Shown here piece by piece: positions 1 to 8,307 of a stretch of 64,000 nt of DNA. Where the stretch lies: contig CANSRZ010000005.1 in assembly GCA_947649575.1 (NCBI GenBank), positions 62,001 through 126,000 of the forward strand, given 5' to 3'. The notes beneath the pieces were generated by a model. It was not told the origin of the DNA, made no database searches, and was given only the letters and a program-made list of their open reading frames with translations. Both the position numbers and the translations under genes were made by a program. Source of the DNA: an uncultured Clostridia bacterium (GTDB taxonomy: Bacteria; Bacillota; Clostridia; Christensenellales; UBA1242). Position 1 is the first letter of the stretch. Each line of letters opens with the position of its first letter.

Positions 1-1
1 T

Positions 2-478
2 TATGAGGGTGCTAAGAAGCTTTTAAAACTTTTTAATAAAACTGAAGAAGATGTTAAAAATGGTGGACTTAGCGATTTGCCTCATTTGATTGAAGTTAAA
101 GGTGAAGACAAGGTGGCAAAGGAATGTGAAATTGGAGTGCCAACTTTGCAAGACATTGCAAAAGAACTTGTCAAGCCTGGTCGTGACATTCGCGAAAGCA
201 TGCCAAAACCAGTTCTCCGCAGTGATATCCTTTCTATGGAAGACCTCAAAGAGGGCATGGTGCTTACTGGCACAGTCCGCAATGTAATCGACTTTGGCGC
301 GTTCATTGATATCGGCGTTCATCAGGATGGGCTTGTTCATATTTCACAGATTTCTGACGCTTATATTCGCCATCCAAGCGAGGCTTTAAAAGTAGGTCAA
401 CAAGTTGACGTCAAAGTTTTAAGCGTTGACCCAGTTAAGAAGAGAATTTCACTTACGATGAAAGGAATTGAGAGTTAG
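2..478 (+). CDS. tex: Tex transcription accessory protein, C-terminal part (5' truncated)
   Basis: The window opens inside this gene, and the frame is open from base 2, leaving about 158 residues. They hold the end of the helical core (the GRDIRESMPKPVLRSD segment is very Tex-like) and one S1 RNA-binding domain (GTVRNVIDFGAFIDIG, then DGLVHISQISD and VKVLSVDPVKKRISL). Tex is a conserved cytoplasmic nucleic-acid-binding protein linked to transcription. The first internal ATG at 77 is not the start. No terminator of simple form follows; a long structured gap begins straight after the stop. Confidence 0.9.
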   Translation, partial: YEGAKKLLKLFNKTEEDVKNGGLSDLPHLIEVKGEDKVAKECEIGVPTLQDIAKELVKPGRDIRESMPKPVLRSDILSMEDLKEGMVLTGTVRNVIDFGAFIDIGVHQDGLVHISQISDAYIRHPSEALKVGQQVDVKVLSVDPVKKRISLTMKGIES

Positions 479-680
479 GACAGACACCACTCGGCAAATT
501 TTATTTTAAATTGTTTCAAATTAAAATAAAATTTGTGACGCGGGCACGATTTGCATTAGCAAATCTAACTCGCTATCCTCGTGGTTTCTCCGCCTAGTCC
601 TCTTCCATTAAGGTGTCCTTGCAGATTTCTTCAGTGGGCGAAGCCCTATCTTTCAGAAATCTTCCAGTCCTAATTTATAC
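479..680. repeat. Structured gene-free gap between tex and mcsA
   Basis: This gap has no plausible gene. It is packed with inverted repeats: an A/T-rich hairpin with arms near 500-514 and 521-536, GATTTGC/GCAAATC near 549-566, GGGC-GAA-GCCC near 637-647 nested in AGATTTCT/AGAAATCT, and terminal TTAGGAC (474-480) matched by GTCCTAA (667-673). It could be a small mobile palindromic element or a structured RNA. Function is unknown. Confidence 0.5.
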
Positions 681-706
681 ATTTAATAAAAAGGAATGAT
701 GTTGTT

Positions 707-886
707 TTGGATAAATGCCCTTATTGTGATACAAGTTATAGAGAGATTTTGCAAACTGGTTTTGTAGGCTGTGAAAATTGTTACAAAAATATTGACAGCC
801 TAAAAAGTCATGTTGCAAGCCTTTATGCTGGCAAAAAATATAATGGCAAAATTGCAAAACGGGGGAGGGGTTATGGAAGTTTTTGA
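707..886 (+). CDS. mcsA: Minimal McsA-like zinc-finger protein (short)
   Basis: A 59-residue frame starts at TTG 707, about 11 bases after AAAAAGGA; an in-frame stop at 671 and no ATG or GTG before the first cysteine force this start. It begins with CPYCDTSY, then CENCYKN, matching one of the two CxxC zinc modules of McsA, the activator of arginine kinase McsB. A normal McsA is about 150-185 residues with two zinc modules and a C-terminal UVR coiled coil, absent here. It overlaps the mcsB start by 14 bases, implying coupled translation. It could be a reduced functional McsA or a relic; intact spacing and overlap favour function. Confidence 0.65.
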   Translation: MDKCPYCDTSYREILQTGFVGCENCYKNIDSLKSHVASLYAGKKYNGKIAKRGRGYGSF

Positions 887-1877
887 TAACATCGCAATTT
901 CCTCTCGCATCAGGCTTGCCCGCAATGTTGCTGGCATAAAATTTTATATCAAAAACAACGATGAAGATGCTGAATTTATAGTTAGCTCAGTTCGAAAATG
1001 TCTTGATAAATTCGATTTGTTCAATTTTTTATCGCTAAAAAATCTATCTCTTGGCGAATGCAATGCGCTATTTGAACAACATCTTATCAGCAAGGAACTT
1101 ATTGCAAACAAAGACATCTCAGGGGTTGCAATAAGCGAGGATGAAAGCGTTATTGTGATGATAAATGAGGAAGACCATATTCGTGAGCAATGCATTCAGC
1201 CAGGCTTTAATCTTTTGAAAGCTTATAGAAAAATCAATGAAATTGACGACGAAATTTTAAATCAACTTGATATTGCATATGATGAAAACTTAGGCTTTAT
1301 CACAGCTTCACCCGCAAACCTCGGAACAGGTATGCGGGCTTCTGTCATGCTATTTCTGCCAGCGCTTGAATTTTATGCCAAGATAGGTGAAATTATCGAA
1401 AAAGCAGGACAGTCACACCTTACAGTTCGCGGAATTTATGGCGAGGGAAGTGAAGCGATTGGAAGTTTCTATCAAATTTCAAATCAAGGCGCGTTCGGCA
1501 TGAGCGAGCAAGAGATAATTGACCTTGTGACTGACTTTATTTTTAACCTTTGCAATGAAGAAAAAAAGTTGCGCGATGATATGCTTATTTTGGAGCGCGA
1601 CCGCATTTTGGACGAGGGTTATCGTGCTTATGCAATTCTCACTCAGGCTTATAAATTGGAAGAAAAGGAAACTATGGAAATGCTTTCTAGGCTTAAACTT
1701 GTATGCGAGCTTGGCAAAATGGAAATACTTGATGAAAAGGCGTTCCAAAAGTTATATTATGAATGTGGCTCAGCCAATCTTAAAGAAACTTTAAATTTTT
1801 CGCAAAAAATAAAGGAAAACGTGCTGCGCGCTGAGTATATATCTAAAAAGGTTAAAAATCTTGTCAAGAGGAGGTAA
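873..1877 (+). CDS. mcsB: Protein-arginine kinase McsB
   Basis: McsB phosphorylates arginines on damaged proteins, marking them for ClpCP. The 334 residues are normal length. The start is ATG 873, after GGGAGGGG; upstream in-frame ATGs lie within mcsA. Seen motifs are SSRIRLARN near the N-terminus, GTGMRASVMLFLPALE in the nucleotide-binding core, and RGIYGEGSEAIGSFYQISNQ, all of the phosphagen kinase catalytic domain. It lies between mcsA and clpC (5-base gap), the classic order, but no ctsR repressor gene is seen upstream; tex is there instead. Confidence 0.93.
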   Translation: MEVFDNIAISSRIRLARNVAGIKFYIKNNDEDAEFIVSSVRKCLDKFDLFNFLSLKNLSLGECNALFEQHLISKELIANKDISGVAISEDESVIVMINEEDHIREQCIQPGFNLLKAYRKINEIDDEILNQLDIAYDENLGFITASPANLGTGMRASVMLFLPALEFYAKIGEIIEKAGQSHLTVRGIYGEGSEAIGSFYQISNQGAFGMSEQEIIDLVTDFIFNLCNEEKKLRDDMLILERDRILDEGYRAYAILTQAYKLEEKETMEMLSRLKLVCELGKMEILDEKAFQKLYYECGSANLKETLNFSQKIKENVLRAEYISKKVKNLVKRR

Positions 1878-1882
1878 TTTTT

Positions 1883-4321
1883 ATGAGTTATCAAAGCAGT
1901 TCTTTTTCTGATAATATTGAAAAGGTTATCAAAAATGCAAGCAAGTTTGCACTCCGATTTGGAAGCAACTTAGTTGGCAGTGAACACATCTTGTATGGTC
2001 TTACTTCTGTTAAAGACTGCGTTGCAGCAAGGCTTCTTGCCGAAGAGGGCGTTACTGAACCGTCTTTATTTGAGTTCTTTGAAGAAAACGCTCCAAGTGA
2101 ACTTTTGTTCAGTGATGAGGTGGAATTAACTCCGCGCACAAAAGACCTTATCAGAATGGCTCAGCAAATTGCTCTGCAAATGAATCACTCTTTTTTAGGC
2201 ACAGAGCATCTTTTGCTGGCACTTTTGTCAAGCTCGGGCTCGGTTGCTTATAAAATTTTGATTGGCAGATATAATGTCGACATCAACGCACTTCGCGCAA
2301 AAACAATAAAAGCACTTCAAGCTGATATGCCTGTAACAGAAGAGGAAATAAAGGGTGACAAAAAACAGGCGGGCTCAACTTTGCCAGAAAAACTGCTTGA
2401 TATGGGAACTGATATCACGCTTAAAGCAAAAGAGCATAAGCTTGACCCGGTTATTGGCCGTGAGGAAGAAATTGAACGTCTTGTTGAAATTCTTTGCCGA
2501 AAGACAAAGAATAATCCTGTGCTTATTGGTGAGGCTGGCGTCGGCAAAACTGCTGTTGTTGAGGGCTTGGCTCAGGCAATTGTGGCTGGCGATGTGCCTG
2601 AGATTTTGAAAGATAAAGTTGTGTATTCGCTTGAAATTGGCGGGCTTATGGCTGGCACAAAATATCGCGGCAGCATGGAAGAAAAACTTAAAGACGCTAT
2701 TGAAACAATTATTCAAAGCAAAAATATAATCGTATTTATTGATGAAATTCACACACTTGCACAGGCAGGCTCTGAAAAAGGGGAAACAAGCCCAGCTGAT
2801 ATGCTGAAACCTTATCTTGCCCGTGGCGAACTTCAAACTATCGGTGCGACAACGACTGATGAATATCGCAAATTTATTGAAAAAGATAAGGCTTTGGAAC
2901 GTCGTTTTCAGCCAATTATTGTCAATCCGCCAACAGTTGAACAGACAATTCAAATCTTGAAAGGGCTCAAAGACAGTTATGAAGCGTTTCATAAAATTAC
3001 AATAACAGATGAGGCTATCGAGGCTGCGGCTGTGCTTTCTGACCGCTACATCATGGATAGAAGTCTGCCTGATAAAGCAATTGACCTTATTGATGAGGCA
3101 AGCAGTAAAGCGAAAGTTAACTTTACGGTTAAACCGCAAAAAGTGCGTGAGATTGAAGAAAAAATTAAAGGCTTGTCGGCAAGCCGAGATGAAGCTTCAT
3201 TGCAACGCAATTATGAAAAGGCTGCAAAATTGCAAAGCGAGATTATTAATCTTGAAAATGACCTCAAAAAAGAAGAGTCAAAATTAAATAAAAATCCAAA
3301 GCATAAACAAGAGCAAATTGGAGCAAATGAAATCGCTGACGTTGTTTCGAAATGGACGGGCATTCCTGTTACGAGAATAACCGAAAGCGAAAAACAAAAG
3401 CTTATTCATCTTGAAGAAATACTTCATAAACGTGTTGTTGGTCAAAATGAGGCTGTCGACGCTGTTGCAAAAGCAATCAGGCGTTCTCGCGTGGGCTTGC
3501 AAGACTCTAAACGCCCAATCGGCTCATTCCTCTTTATGGGTCCTACGGGCGTGGGCAAAACTGAGCTAAGCAAAGCGATTGCAGAGGCTATGTTTGACAA
3601 TGAAAATAATATAATCCGCATCGACATGAGCGAGTATATGGAGGGGCATAGCGTGTCTAAGCTTATCGGTTCGCCTCCTGGGTATGTGGGCTATGATGAC
3701 GGCGGACAACTGACTGAACAAGTGCGCAGACGACCATATAGTGTTGTGCTTTTTGACGAAATTGAAAAGGCTCATCCAGATATTTTTAACGCACTTCTTC
3801 AAATCCTTGACGACGGACGCTTGACTGACGGGCAGGGCAGAACTGTCAACTTCAAGAACACAATCATCATTATGACTTCAAATCTAGGTGCGAACGAAGT
3901 TAAAGAACATAAAAACCTTGGCTTTGGTGGCGAAGAGCATGAAGATATCGACGCAAAAACCATATATATGACAGCTTTGAAACGCAAGTTTAAGCCAGAG
4001 TTTGTCAACCGAATTGACGTTGTTTGCATATTTGACACATTGAAGCCAAATGACCTTGTCAAAATCAGCAAAATCCTTATCTCAAATATCAATAAACGCT
4101 TGCAAGAAAAAGGTCTTTCGCTCAAAATGACCCAAGAGGCACTTGAATTTATAGTTTCAAAAGGCTCTAATGTTGAGTATGGAGCAAGACCGCTTCGCCG
4201 TTACATTCAGCAGGAGATTGAAGACCAAATAGCCGAAAAAATCCTTTTAGGCGAAATCAACAACACTGGGGAAATCATCATAGATGTTCAAAATGGAAAA
4301 CTAACTTTTGAGAATAAATGA
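1883..4321 (+). CDS. clpC: ATP-dependent Clp protease ATPase ClpC
   Basis: AAA+ unfoldase feeding substrates, including McsB-tagged proteins, to ClpP. At 812 residues it is full length. Order: Clp N-domain repeats (about 1-150), first AAA module with Walker [10 protein letters not shown] near 215 and Walker B IVFIDEIH near 284, a coiled M-domain near 400-470 with UVR-like charge, second AAA module with GPTGVGKTE near 552 and [11 protein letters not shown] near 621, then a ClpP-docking-like loop LGFGG near 682. The start has AGAGGAGG upstream. It ends the mcs operon and is followed by a strong composite hairpin. Confidence 0.97.
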   Translation: MSYQSSSFSDNIEKVIKNASKFALRFGSNLVGSEHILYGLTSVKDCVAARLLAEEGVTEPSLFEFFEENAPSELLFSDEVELTPRTKDLIRMAQQIALQMNHSFLGTEHLLLALLSSSGSVAYKILIGRYNVDINALRAKTIKALQADMPVTEEEIKGDKKQAGSTLPEKLLDMGTDITLKAKEHKLDPVIGREEEIERLVEILCRKTKNNPVLIGEAGVGKTAVVEGLAQAIVAGDVPEILKDKVVYSLEIGGLMAGTKYRGSMEEKLKDAIETIIQSKNIIVFIDEIHTLAQAGSEKGETSPADMLKPYLARGELQTIGATTTDEYRKFIEKDKALERRFQPIIVNPPTVEQTIQILKGLKDSYEAFHKITITDEAIEAAAVLSDRYIMDRSLPDKAIDLIDEASSKAKVNFTVKPQKVREIEEKIKGLSASRDEASLQRNYEKAAKLQSEIINLENDLKKEESKLNKNPKHKQEQIGANEIADVVSKWTGIPVTRITESEKQKLIHLEEILHKRVVGQNEAVDAVAKAIRRSRVGLQDSKRPIGSFLFMGPTGVGKTELSKAIAEAMFDNENNIIRIDMSEYMEGHSVSKLIGSPPGYVGYDDGGQLTEQVRRRPYSVVLFDEIEKAHPDIFNALLQILDDGRLTDGQGRTVNFKNTIIIMTSNLGANEVKEHKNLGFGGEEHEDIDAKTIYMTALKRKFKPEFVNRIDVVCIFDTLKPNDLVKISKILISNINKRLQEKGLSLKMTQEALEFIVSKGSNVEYGARPLRRYIQQEIEDQIAEKILLGEINNTGEIIIDVQNGKLTFENK

Positions 4322-4326
4322 TTGCT

Positions 4327-4417
4327 TTACTTTTCTTTAAAGAAAAGTAAGCAAAAGAATATTGAACAAAAGCCTTTCAATATTATTTAAAAACTATAAT
4401 ATTGAAAGGCTTTTGTT
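4327..4417 (+). repeat. Composite two-hairpin element, copy 1 (terminator-like)
   Basis: Hairpin 1 is a perfect 24-bp palindrome at 4327-4350 (TTACTTTTCTTT and its complement). Hairpin 2 has 22-bp perfect arms at 4365-4386 and 4396-4417 with a 9-base loop. It sits directly after clpC and probably ends its transcript. Related copies lie at 27226-27313 (opposite strand) and 53025-53109. Confidence 0.75.
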
Positions 4418-4511
4418 AACTTTATTTATATAATTAAATAATAATTATTTTAAAATTCGTTTTGAAATTTTTGCAAAGTCTGCTAATATATAAATATAGG
4501 AGGAAACAATT

Positions 4512-5060
4512 ATGAAAATTGAATTTGTTGACCGTGAGGGTTATAAAATTTCAGCAAGATTTCAAAAAATTTTGACTGAAAAACTTGCTAAACTTGAAAA
4601 GTATTTTGATGAGGATGCAAAAGTTCGTGTAGTTTGCCGTAAGGTTGCTAAACAAGAAAAACTTGAAATTACTATTACTGCCAAGGGTGCAATCTATCGC
4701 AGTGAAGTTGTAAGCGGAAGCATGTATGACAATATAGACCTTGCTCTTCCAAAAATTGAAAAGCAAGTTGTTCGTTTGCGCGACAAGAAAAAAGATAAAC
4801 GCCAAGTTCGCAAGTCTATCAAAGACATGCCTGTTGAAGAGCCTACTTTTGAGTTCCTTGATGAAGAACCAGAAGAACTTCCTGCCGTATTCAAGAAAAA
4901 GACATTCAATCTTGACCCATTGACTATTGATGATGCTCGTTTTGCTATTGAACGTTTGGGACACAGCTTTTATGTGTTCTTAAATGCACGCACTGGCAGA
5001 GTTAATGTGCTTTACAAACGTAATGATGGTGCTTTTGGCTTGATTGACCTTAAATATTAA
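4512..5060 (+). CDS. hpf: Ribosome hibernation promoting factor, long form
   Basis: This protein binds the small subunit and dimerises 70S ribosomes into inactive 100S particles in stationary phase. At 182 residues it has the long form: an S30AE/HPF domain in the first 100 residues (FQKILTEKLAKLEKYF, VVCRKVAKQEKLEITI), a charged linker, and a C-terminal dimerisation domain from about 128 (KTFNLDPLTIDDARFAIERL, FYVFLNARTGRVNVLYKR). AGGAGGAAA precedes ATG 4512. It is monocistronic between the clpC hairpin and a regulator promoter. Confidence 0.95.
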   Translation: MKIEFVDREGYKISARFQKILTEKLAKLEKYFDEDAKVRVVCRKVAKQEKLEITITAKGAIYRSEVVSGSMYDNIDLALPKIEKQVVRLRDKKKDKRQVRKSIKDMPVEEPTFEFLDEEPEELPAVFKKKTFNLDPLTIDDARFAIERLGHSFYVFLNARTGRVNVLYKRNDGAFGLIDLKY

Positions 5061-5120
5061 TTATAAATATATTAAGTGGTTATGAGCCATTTAATATTTT
5101 TTATAAAATTAAAAAAACAG

Positions 5121-5160
5121 TTGACAAATTCCTCTCCCCCGTGCTAAAATTGAGGGGAGG
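5121..5160 (+). promoter_or_regulatory. Promoter with inverted-repeat operator before the HTH regulator
   Basis: TTGACA (5121-5126), 18 bases, TAAAAT (5145-5150). An imperfect inverted repeat, CCTCTCCCC at 5131-5139 and GGGGAGG at 5154-5160, brackets the -10 box, a layout typical of autorepression by the downstream HTH protein. G/C-rich arms stand out in this AT-rich DNA. Confidence 0.6.
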
Positions 5161-5233
5161 AATGGATAATAAAGGGGGGAAATATATGAATTATTCAAGA
5201 ATTGTTGAATTGCGTTAAAAAAACAAATTAAGC

Positions 5234-5983
5234 GTGGATGAATTGTCAAAAATGTTAGACGTGCCTGTTACTAACATTAAAGGTTGGGAAAATGGAGAAA
5301 AAGCTCCTACAGCGCTGGAGTATCAAAAACTTGCTTTGTTTTTTAATGTTTCTATTGAATACTTAATGGGGCTTACTGATAAAAAATCTAGTAAATCTGC
5401 AAACGCCAACAATGCAAAAGCATCTAATAATAAAAAAACACCAATTTTTAGTCGCTGGTTTTACATTGCTTTGCCAATTGCTATGCTTTTTGTTCTGGTG
5501 GGGCTTGCTTTTGTAATGTATGAAGCAAACATTGGCTCTTATGAATGGGTTAGTGTAAGTGTTTATGATGTGATATTCAAAAAGACTGCTGACGGATTTA
5601 TAAATCATGATTTGTGTGCTTTTGGCATTTTGATGATTCTTATAAACATATTTGCAATTGTGTATTATTCATTGATGATTAGCTTGAATAAACAAAACAT
5701 GACAAAATTAAATTTATCCAATACTATTATCAATGGCGTTTGGGGACTTATAAACCTTTTTATTGGAAGTTACTTCTTTGTTTCTTTAGGCGGATATCAT
5801 GATATGATTTGGTTTGGCTATATTGTTTATATTGTTTGGGGAGCTATGGCAATTTATGCAATTGTTCTTTCAATTTTGGGAGTTATAAAGATGCAACATG
5901 GCGGAGATATTGCTTTGCCAACTGAACAAACACAAACTTTGCCAGAGAAAAAAGTGACTAATAATAAAACTAAAGAAGACTAA
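5234..5983 (+). CDS. XRE-type HTH / four-helix membrane regulator, N-terminus interrupted by in-frame TAA
   Basis: The frame is an XRE helix-turn-helix (VPVTNIKGWENGEKAPT, then LALFFNVSIEYLMGLT) joined to a C-terminal membrane domain of about four hydrophobic segments from residue 75 on. The natural start is ATG 5186, behind GGGGGGA, reading MNYSRIVELR, then TAA at 5216-5218, then KNKLSVDELSKML in the same frame. The stop replaces the codon that is usually Lys or Glu in helix 1. The open part begins at GTG 5234, which has no good ribosome site and would lack helix 1. Either it is a recent pseudogene, a base-call error, or a restart/readthrough. Confidence 0.7.
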   Translation: MDELSKMLDVPVTNIKGWENGEKAPTALEYQKLALFFNVSIEYLMGLTDKKSSKSANANNAKASNNKKTPIFSRWFYIALPIAMLFVLVGLAFVMYEANIGSYEWVSVSVYDVIFKKTADGFINHDLCAFGILMILINIFAIVYYSLMISLNKQNMTKLNLSNTIINGVWGLINLFIGSYFFVSLGGYHDMIWFGYIVYIVWGAMAIYAIVLSILGVIKMQHGGDIALPTEQTQTLPEKKVTNNKTKED

Positions 5984-5994
5984 TTGTTAAGAAT

Positions 5995-6022
5995 AAAAAA
6001 TCTCGAACAATCGAGATTTTTT
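5995..6022 (+). terminator. Rho-independent terminator after the HTH regulator
   Basis: Stem AAATCTCGA / TCGAGATTT with an ACAA loop and a run of T. Confidence 0.8.
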
Positions 6023-6089
6023 TGTTTATTTTTTTAGCGATAATAATATTTTATTTGACATTATTTTTAATTTTCCAAATTATTTAATC

Positions 6090-6118
6090 TTGACAACATG
6101 GGAAGGTTATGCTATAAT
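6090..6118 (+). promoter_or_regulatory. Consensus sigma-A-type promoter of spoIIID
   Basis: TTGACA at 6090-6095, a 17-base spacer and TATAAT at 6113-6118 match the housekeeping consensus perfectly. In Bacillus subtilis spoIIID is driven mainly by mother-cell sigma-E. Confidence 0.75.
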
Positions 6119-6145
6119 ATAGTCCTTAAAGGAGGATTTATTTTA

Positions 6146-6457
6146 ATGTTACAGAATGAAGCTATTTTAAAAAGTAATAATTTGCAAGGCTACAAAAAAA
6201 CATTTTCAAAAGATATGGTCCAAAGAATTTATATGCTTGCTGAACATGTTATAGATACGCATGATACTATTCGACAAACAGCACAAATATATGGATATAG
6301 CAAAACTTTGGTTCACACTGATTTGAGCCGCCGCTTGCCACAAGTTGATATAAATTTGTATGAAGAAACGCAAAAGATTCTGGATGAAAATTTTTCAGCA
6401 AAGCATATCAGAGGCGGAGAGTCTACAAGAAAAAAATATTTAGAAAGATTTGTTTAA
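6146..6457 (+). CDS. spoIIID: Sporulation transcription factor SpoIIID
   Basis: SpoIIID is a small DNA-binding regulator of mother-cell genes between sigma-E and sigma-K. The 103 residues match along the family: RIYMLAEHVIDTHDTIRQTA, the helix-turn-helix YGYSKTLVHTDLSRRLPQVD, and the hallmark KHIRGGESTRKKY near the C-terminus. ATG 6146 is chosen because AAAGGAGG precedes it; an upstream in-frame ATG at 6098 overlaps the promoter. The N-terminus is about 20 residues longer than the Bacillus protein. A terminator at 6463-6489 follows, so it is monocistronic. Confidence 0.92.
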   Translation: MLQNEAILKSNNLQGYKKTFSKDMVQRIYMLAEHVIDTHDTIRQTAQIYGYSKTLVHTDLSRRLPQVDINLYEETQKILDENFSAKHIRGGESTRKKYLERFV

Positions 6458-6462
6458 AAATC

Positions 6463-6489
6463 AAATCCACAGCTTTAGCTGTGGATTTT
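6463..6489 (+). terminator. Terminator after spoIIID
   Basis: Perfect stem AAATCCACAGC / GCTGTGGATTT with a four-base loop and T-run. It may also end rpsT transcripts from the other strand. Confidence 0.8.
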
Positions 6490-6523
6490 TTGTTTGAAAT
6501 AAAAAATTCTCTAACGAGAATTT

Positions 6524-6796
6524 TTACGCTTTTTTCTTCATGTCATCTAAGAGTTTTGAGTAGTGTGCTTTTTTACGATTTGCTGAGTTTGCATGAATAA
6601 CATTGTCAGCAACAGCTTTATCAAGAAGTGCAACAACTTCTTTAAGAGCATTTTCGCTTACGGCAACATCACCAGAAGCAACGGCAGTCTTGAATTTTTT
6701 TGTGTATGTTAAAATCTTAGACTTAACAGCCTTGTTTTCAAGTGTTTTCTTTTCAATTACTTTAACTCTTTTTTCTGCTGATTTAATATTTGGCAT
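6524..6796 (-). CDS. rpsT: Small ribosomal subunit protein bS20
   Basis: bS20 binds 16S rRNA in the 30S subunit. The 90 residues begin MPNIKSAEKRVKV after AAAGGAGAA, so the start is the ATG ending at 6796 rather than the longer frame. The body is lysine/alanine-rich and helical (KFKTAV, KEVVALLDKAVADNVIHANSANRKKAHYSKLL). It is divergent from gpr, the same neighbourhood as in Bacillus. Confidence 0.95.
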   Translation of the reverse strand: MPNIKSAEKRVKVIEKKTLENKAVKSKILTYTKKFKTAVASGDVAVSENALKEVVALLDKAVADNVIHANSANRKKAHYSKLLDDMKKKA

Positions 6797-6896
6797 TTTC
6801 TTCTCCTTTAAAGTTAATCTACAACATTTTAGCATATAACAACAAAAAAATCAAGCATTTTTTAATAATTTTTTAACTTATTGACAAAATATCTTT

Positions 6897-7673
6897 ATGA
6901 TTGATTTGATTGATGAATGTGCAAGCGATCTTTCGCTCTATGGCTACAAAACAAAGTCGTTAGATAAGTATGGAATTTGTGTTGGCAGTTTGGCGGTGGA
7001 TAGTCGTGAAAAAATTGAAAAACTTGGCTTTGAGCGAGGGGATTATTATATAATCAATTCGCCTTTTGTGTATGAACTTGGTCATGAATGCCATCAGTTT
7101 ATGGCTAAATTGTTAAGCAAATATTTGAACAATATATTAAACTCTCTAAAAATTGAAAAGGGCGATAGATTCTTGATTGTGGGCATTGGCAATCCTGATA
7201 TTTTGGCAGATAGTCTTGGCAAAAAAGTTGTTGACAAAATTGCAATAAATCCATATGAGGAGGATAACAACGTTTTTAAAATCGCTCCGAATATATTTCT
7301 TAACACAGGCATGTCTACTTTTGAGCTGGTCGCGCTTGTTGCTAATGCGCAGAATGTAGATTGTGTTATTTTGATCGACGCACTTGCGACTCAGAAAATA
7401 GACAGGCTTGGAATTTCTTTTCAACTGAATAGTGCAGGAATAACGCCAGGAAGCGCAATGCAAAACAAAAACAAAAAGATTGATTTTGACAGTTTAGGCA
7501 TCCCATGTATAAGTTTTGGCGTGCCTTATATGCTGTTTGCATCAGACCTTGTCAAGACGGATAATCAAAATCTTGTTTTGGCACCAAAGGACATTCACGA
7601 AAATGTTGAAATTGCTTCAAGTATTATTGCCGAAGCAATTACAAAATCGCTCGGACTGGGGGAGTTTGTATGA
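6897..7673 (+). CDS. gpr: GPR germination endopeptidase
   Basis: GPR is made in the forespore as a zymogen and degrades small acid-soluble spore proteins at germination. At 258 residues it is shorter than the Bacillus protein (about 370) but keeps the core: FLIVGIGNPDILADSLGKK, NIFLNTGMSTFELVALVA, CVILIDALATQKIDRLGISF, NSAGITPGSAM, GIPCISFGVP, LAPKDIHENVEIASSIIAEA. No clear ribosome site precedes ATG 6897, and TTGACA lies only 15 bases upstream, so the exact start is uncertain. It overlaps the next gene by four bases (ATGA), starting a spore operon. Confidence 0.9.
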   Translation: MIDLIDECASDLSLYGYKTKSLDKYGICVGSLAVDSREKIEKLGFERGDYYIINSPFVYELGHECHQFMAKLLSKYLNNILNSLKIEKGDRFLIVGIGNPDILADSLGKKVVDKIAINPYEEDNNVFKIAPNIFLNTGMSTFELVALVANAQNVDCVILIDALATQKIDRLGISFQLNSAGITPGSAMQNKNKKIDFDSLGIPCISFGVPYMLFASDLVKTDNQNLVLAPKDIHENVEIASSIIAEAITKSLGLGEFV

Positions 7674-8239
7674 ATGCGTTATATTTATTAATCCCAACAT
7701 TTATTATATTATTGTTTTTAATGCCAGTCGTGACGGAGGCAAGAATAACTTTTAATTTACAATCTAAGACAGGCGTGCTGTGCATATTTGTTTATGGAAT
7801 AAAATTATTTTATTGGATTTATGAAATTAATGGGAAAAAGATTTTGATTAAAAACAAGGCTGGTACAAAAGAAATGGAGCTTGATATTTCTGGCGATGAC
7901 TTGCTTATATTTGAATATTTTGGCATGCAAATTAAGGATAAAATAAGACTTAAAGAATTGTTTGTTTTTTATAATCTTGGGGTTGGAGATGCCTTTGAAT
8001 CTGCAATGTTAGGTGGTTTTTTAAATATTGCCGTGTTAACATTTTTTACAACATTAAAGTCAAAAAAGCCGACAGCAAGTTTGGGGATTTATGACATAAT
8101 TTCTTATAACAAATCCATATTTGAAATCGCTTTAAAAGGAAAAGTTTCAATTTCTTTGATTGATATTGCATATTCTTTTTTAAATTCGGTTATTCTAACA
8201 TGGAAAACAAAATCAAAAGAAAAACACAACATGTCGTAG
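7670..8239 (+). CDS. DUF2953-type sporulation-associated membrane protein
   Basis: A 189-residue protein with an N-terminal hydrophobic helix (about 3-17), a short soluble part (KTGVLCIFVYGIKLFYWIYE, IRLKELFVFYNLGVGDAFES) and a second hydrophobic segment near 118-130. This resembles DUF2953 proteins, which commonly sit immediately before ytfJ/gerW in endospore formers, as here. Start ATG 7670 overlaps the gpr stop. No reaction can be assigned. Confidence 0.6.
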   Translation: MNALYLLIPTFIILLFLMPVVTEARITFNLQSKTGVLCIFVYGIKLFYWIYEINGKKILIKNKAGTKEMELDISGDDLLIFEYFGMQIKDKIRLKELFVFYNLGVGDAFESAMLGGFLNIAVLTFFTTLKSKKPTASLGIYDIISYNKSIFEIALKGKVSISLIDIAYSFLNSVILTWKTKSKEKHNMS

Positions 8240-8259
8240 TATTATGCAATGCATACTAC
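8236..8259. repeat. TAGTATGC palindrome, copy 1
   Basis: A near-perfect palindrome GTAGTATTATGCAATG plus CATACTAC lies at the stop of the DUF2953 gene. Related palindromes occur at 15038-15073, 41122-41166 and 56776-56809. Confidence 0.6.
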
Positions 8260-8307
8260 ACAATATTTGGCTAGTATGCAAAATAAATGTAAAAAGGAGA
8301 TTAAAAA

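Noticed and set aside
2375-3139. 254-residue frame antisense to clpC
   Set aside because: Long antisense frame with Phe/Asn/Lys bias and no family; clpC fully explains the region.
4512-5060. SecA or prfB following hpf as in Bacillus
   Set aside because: No such gene is seen; an HTH regulator follows instead.
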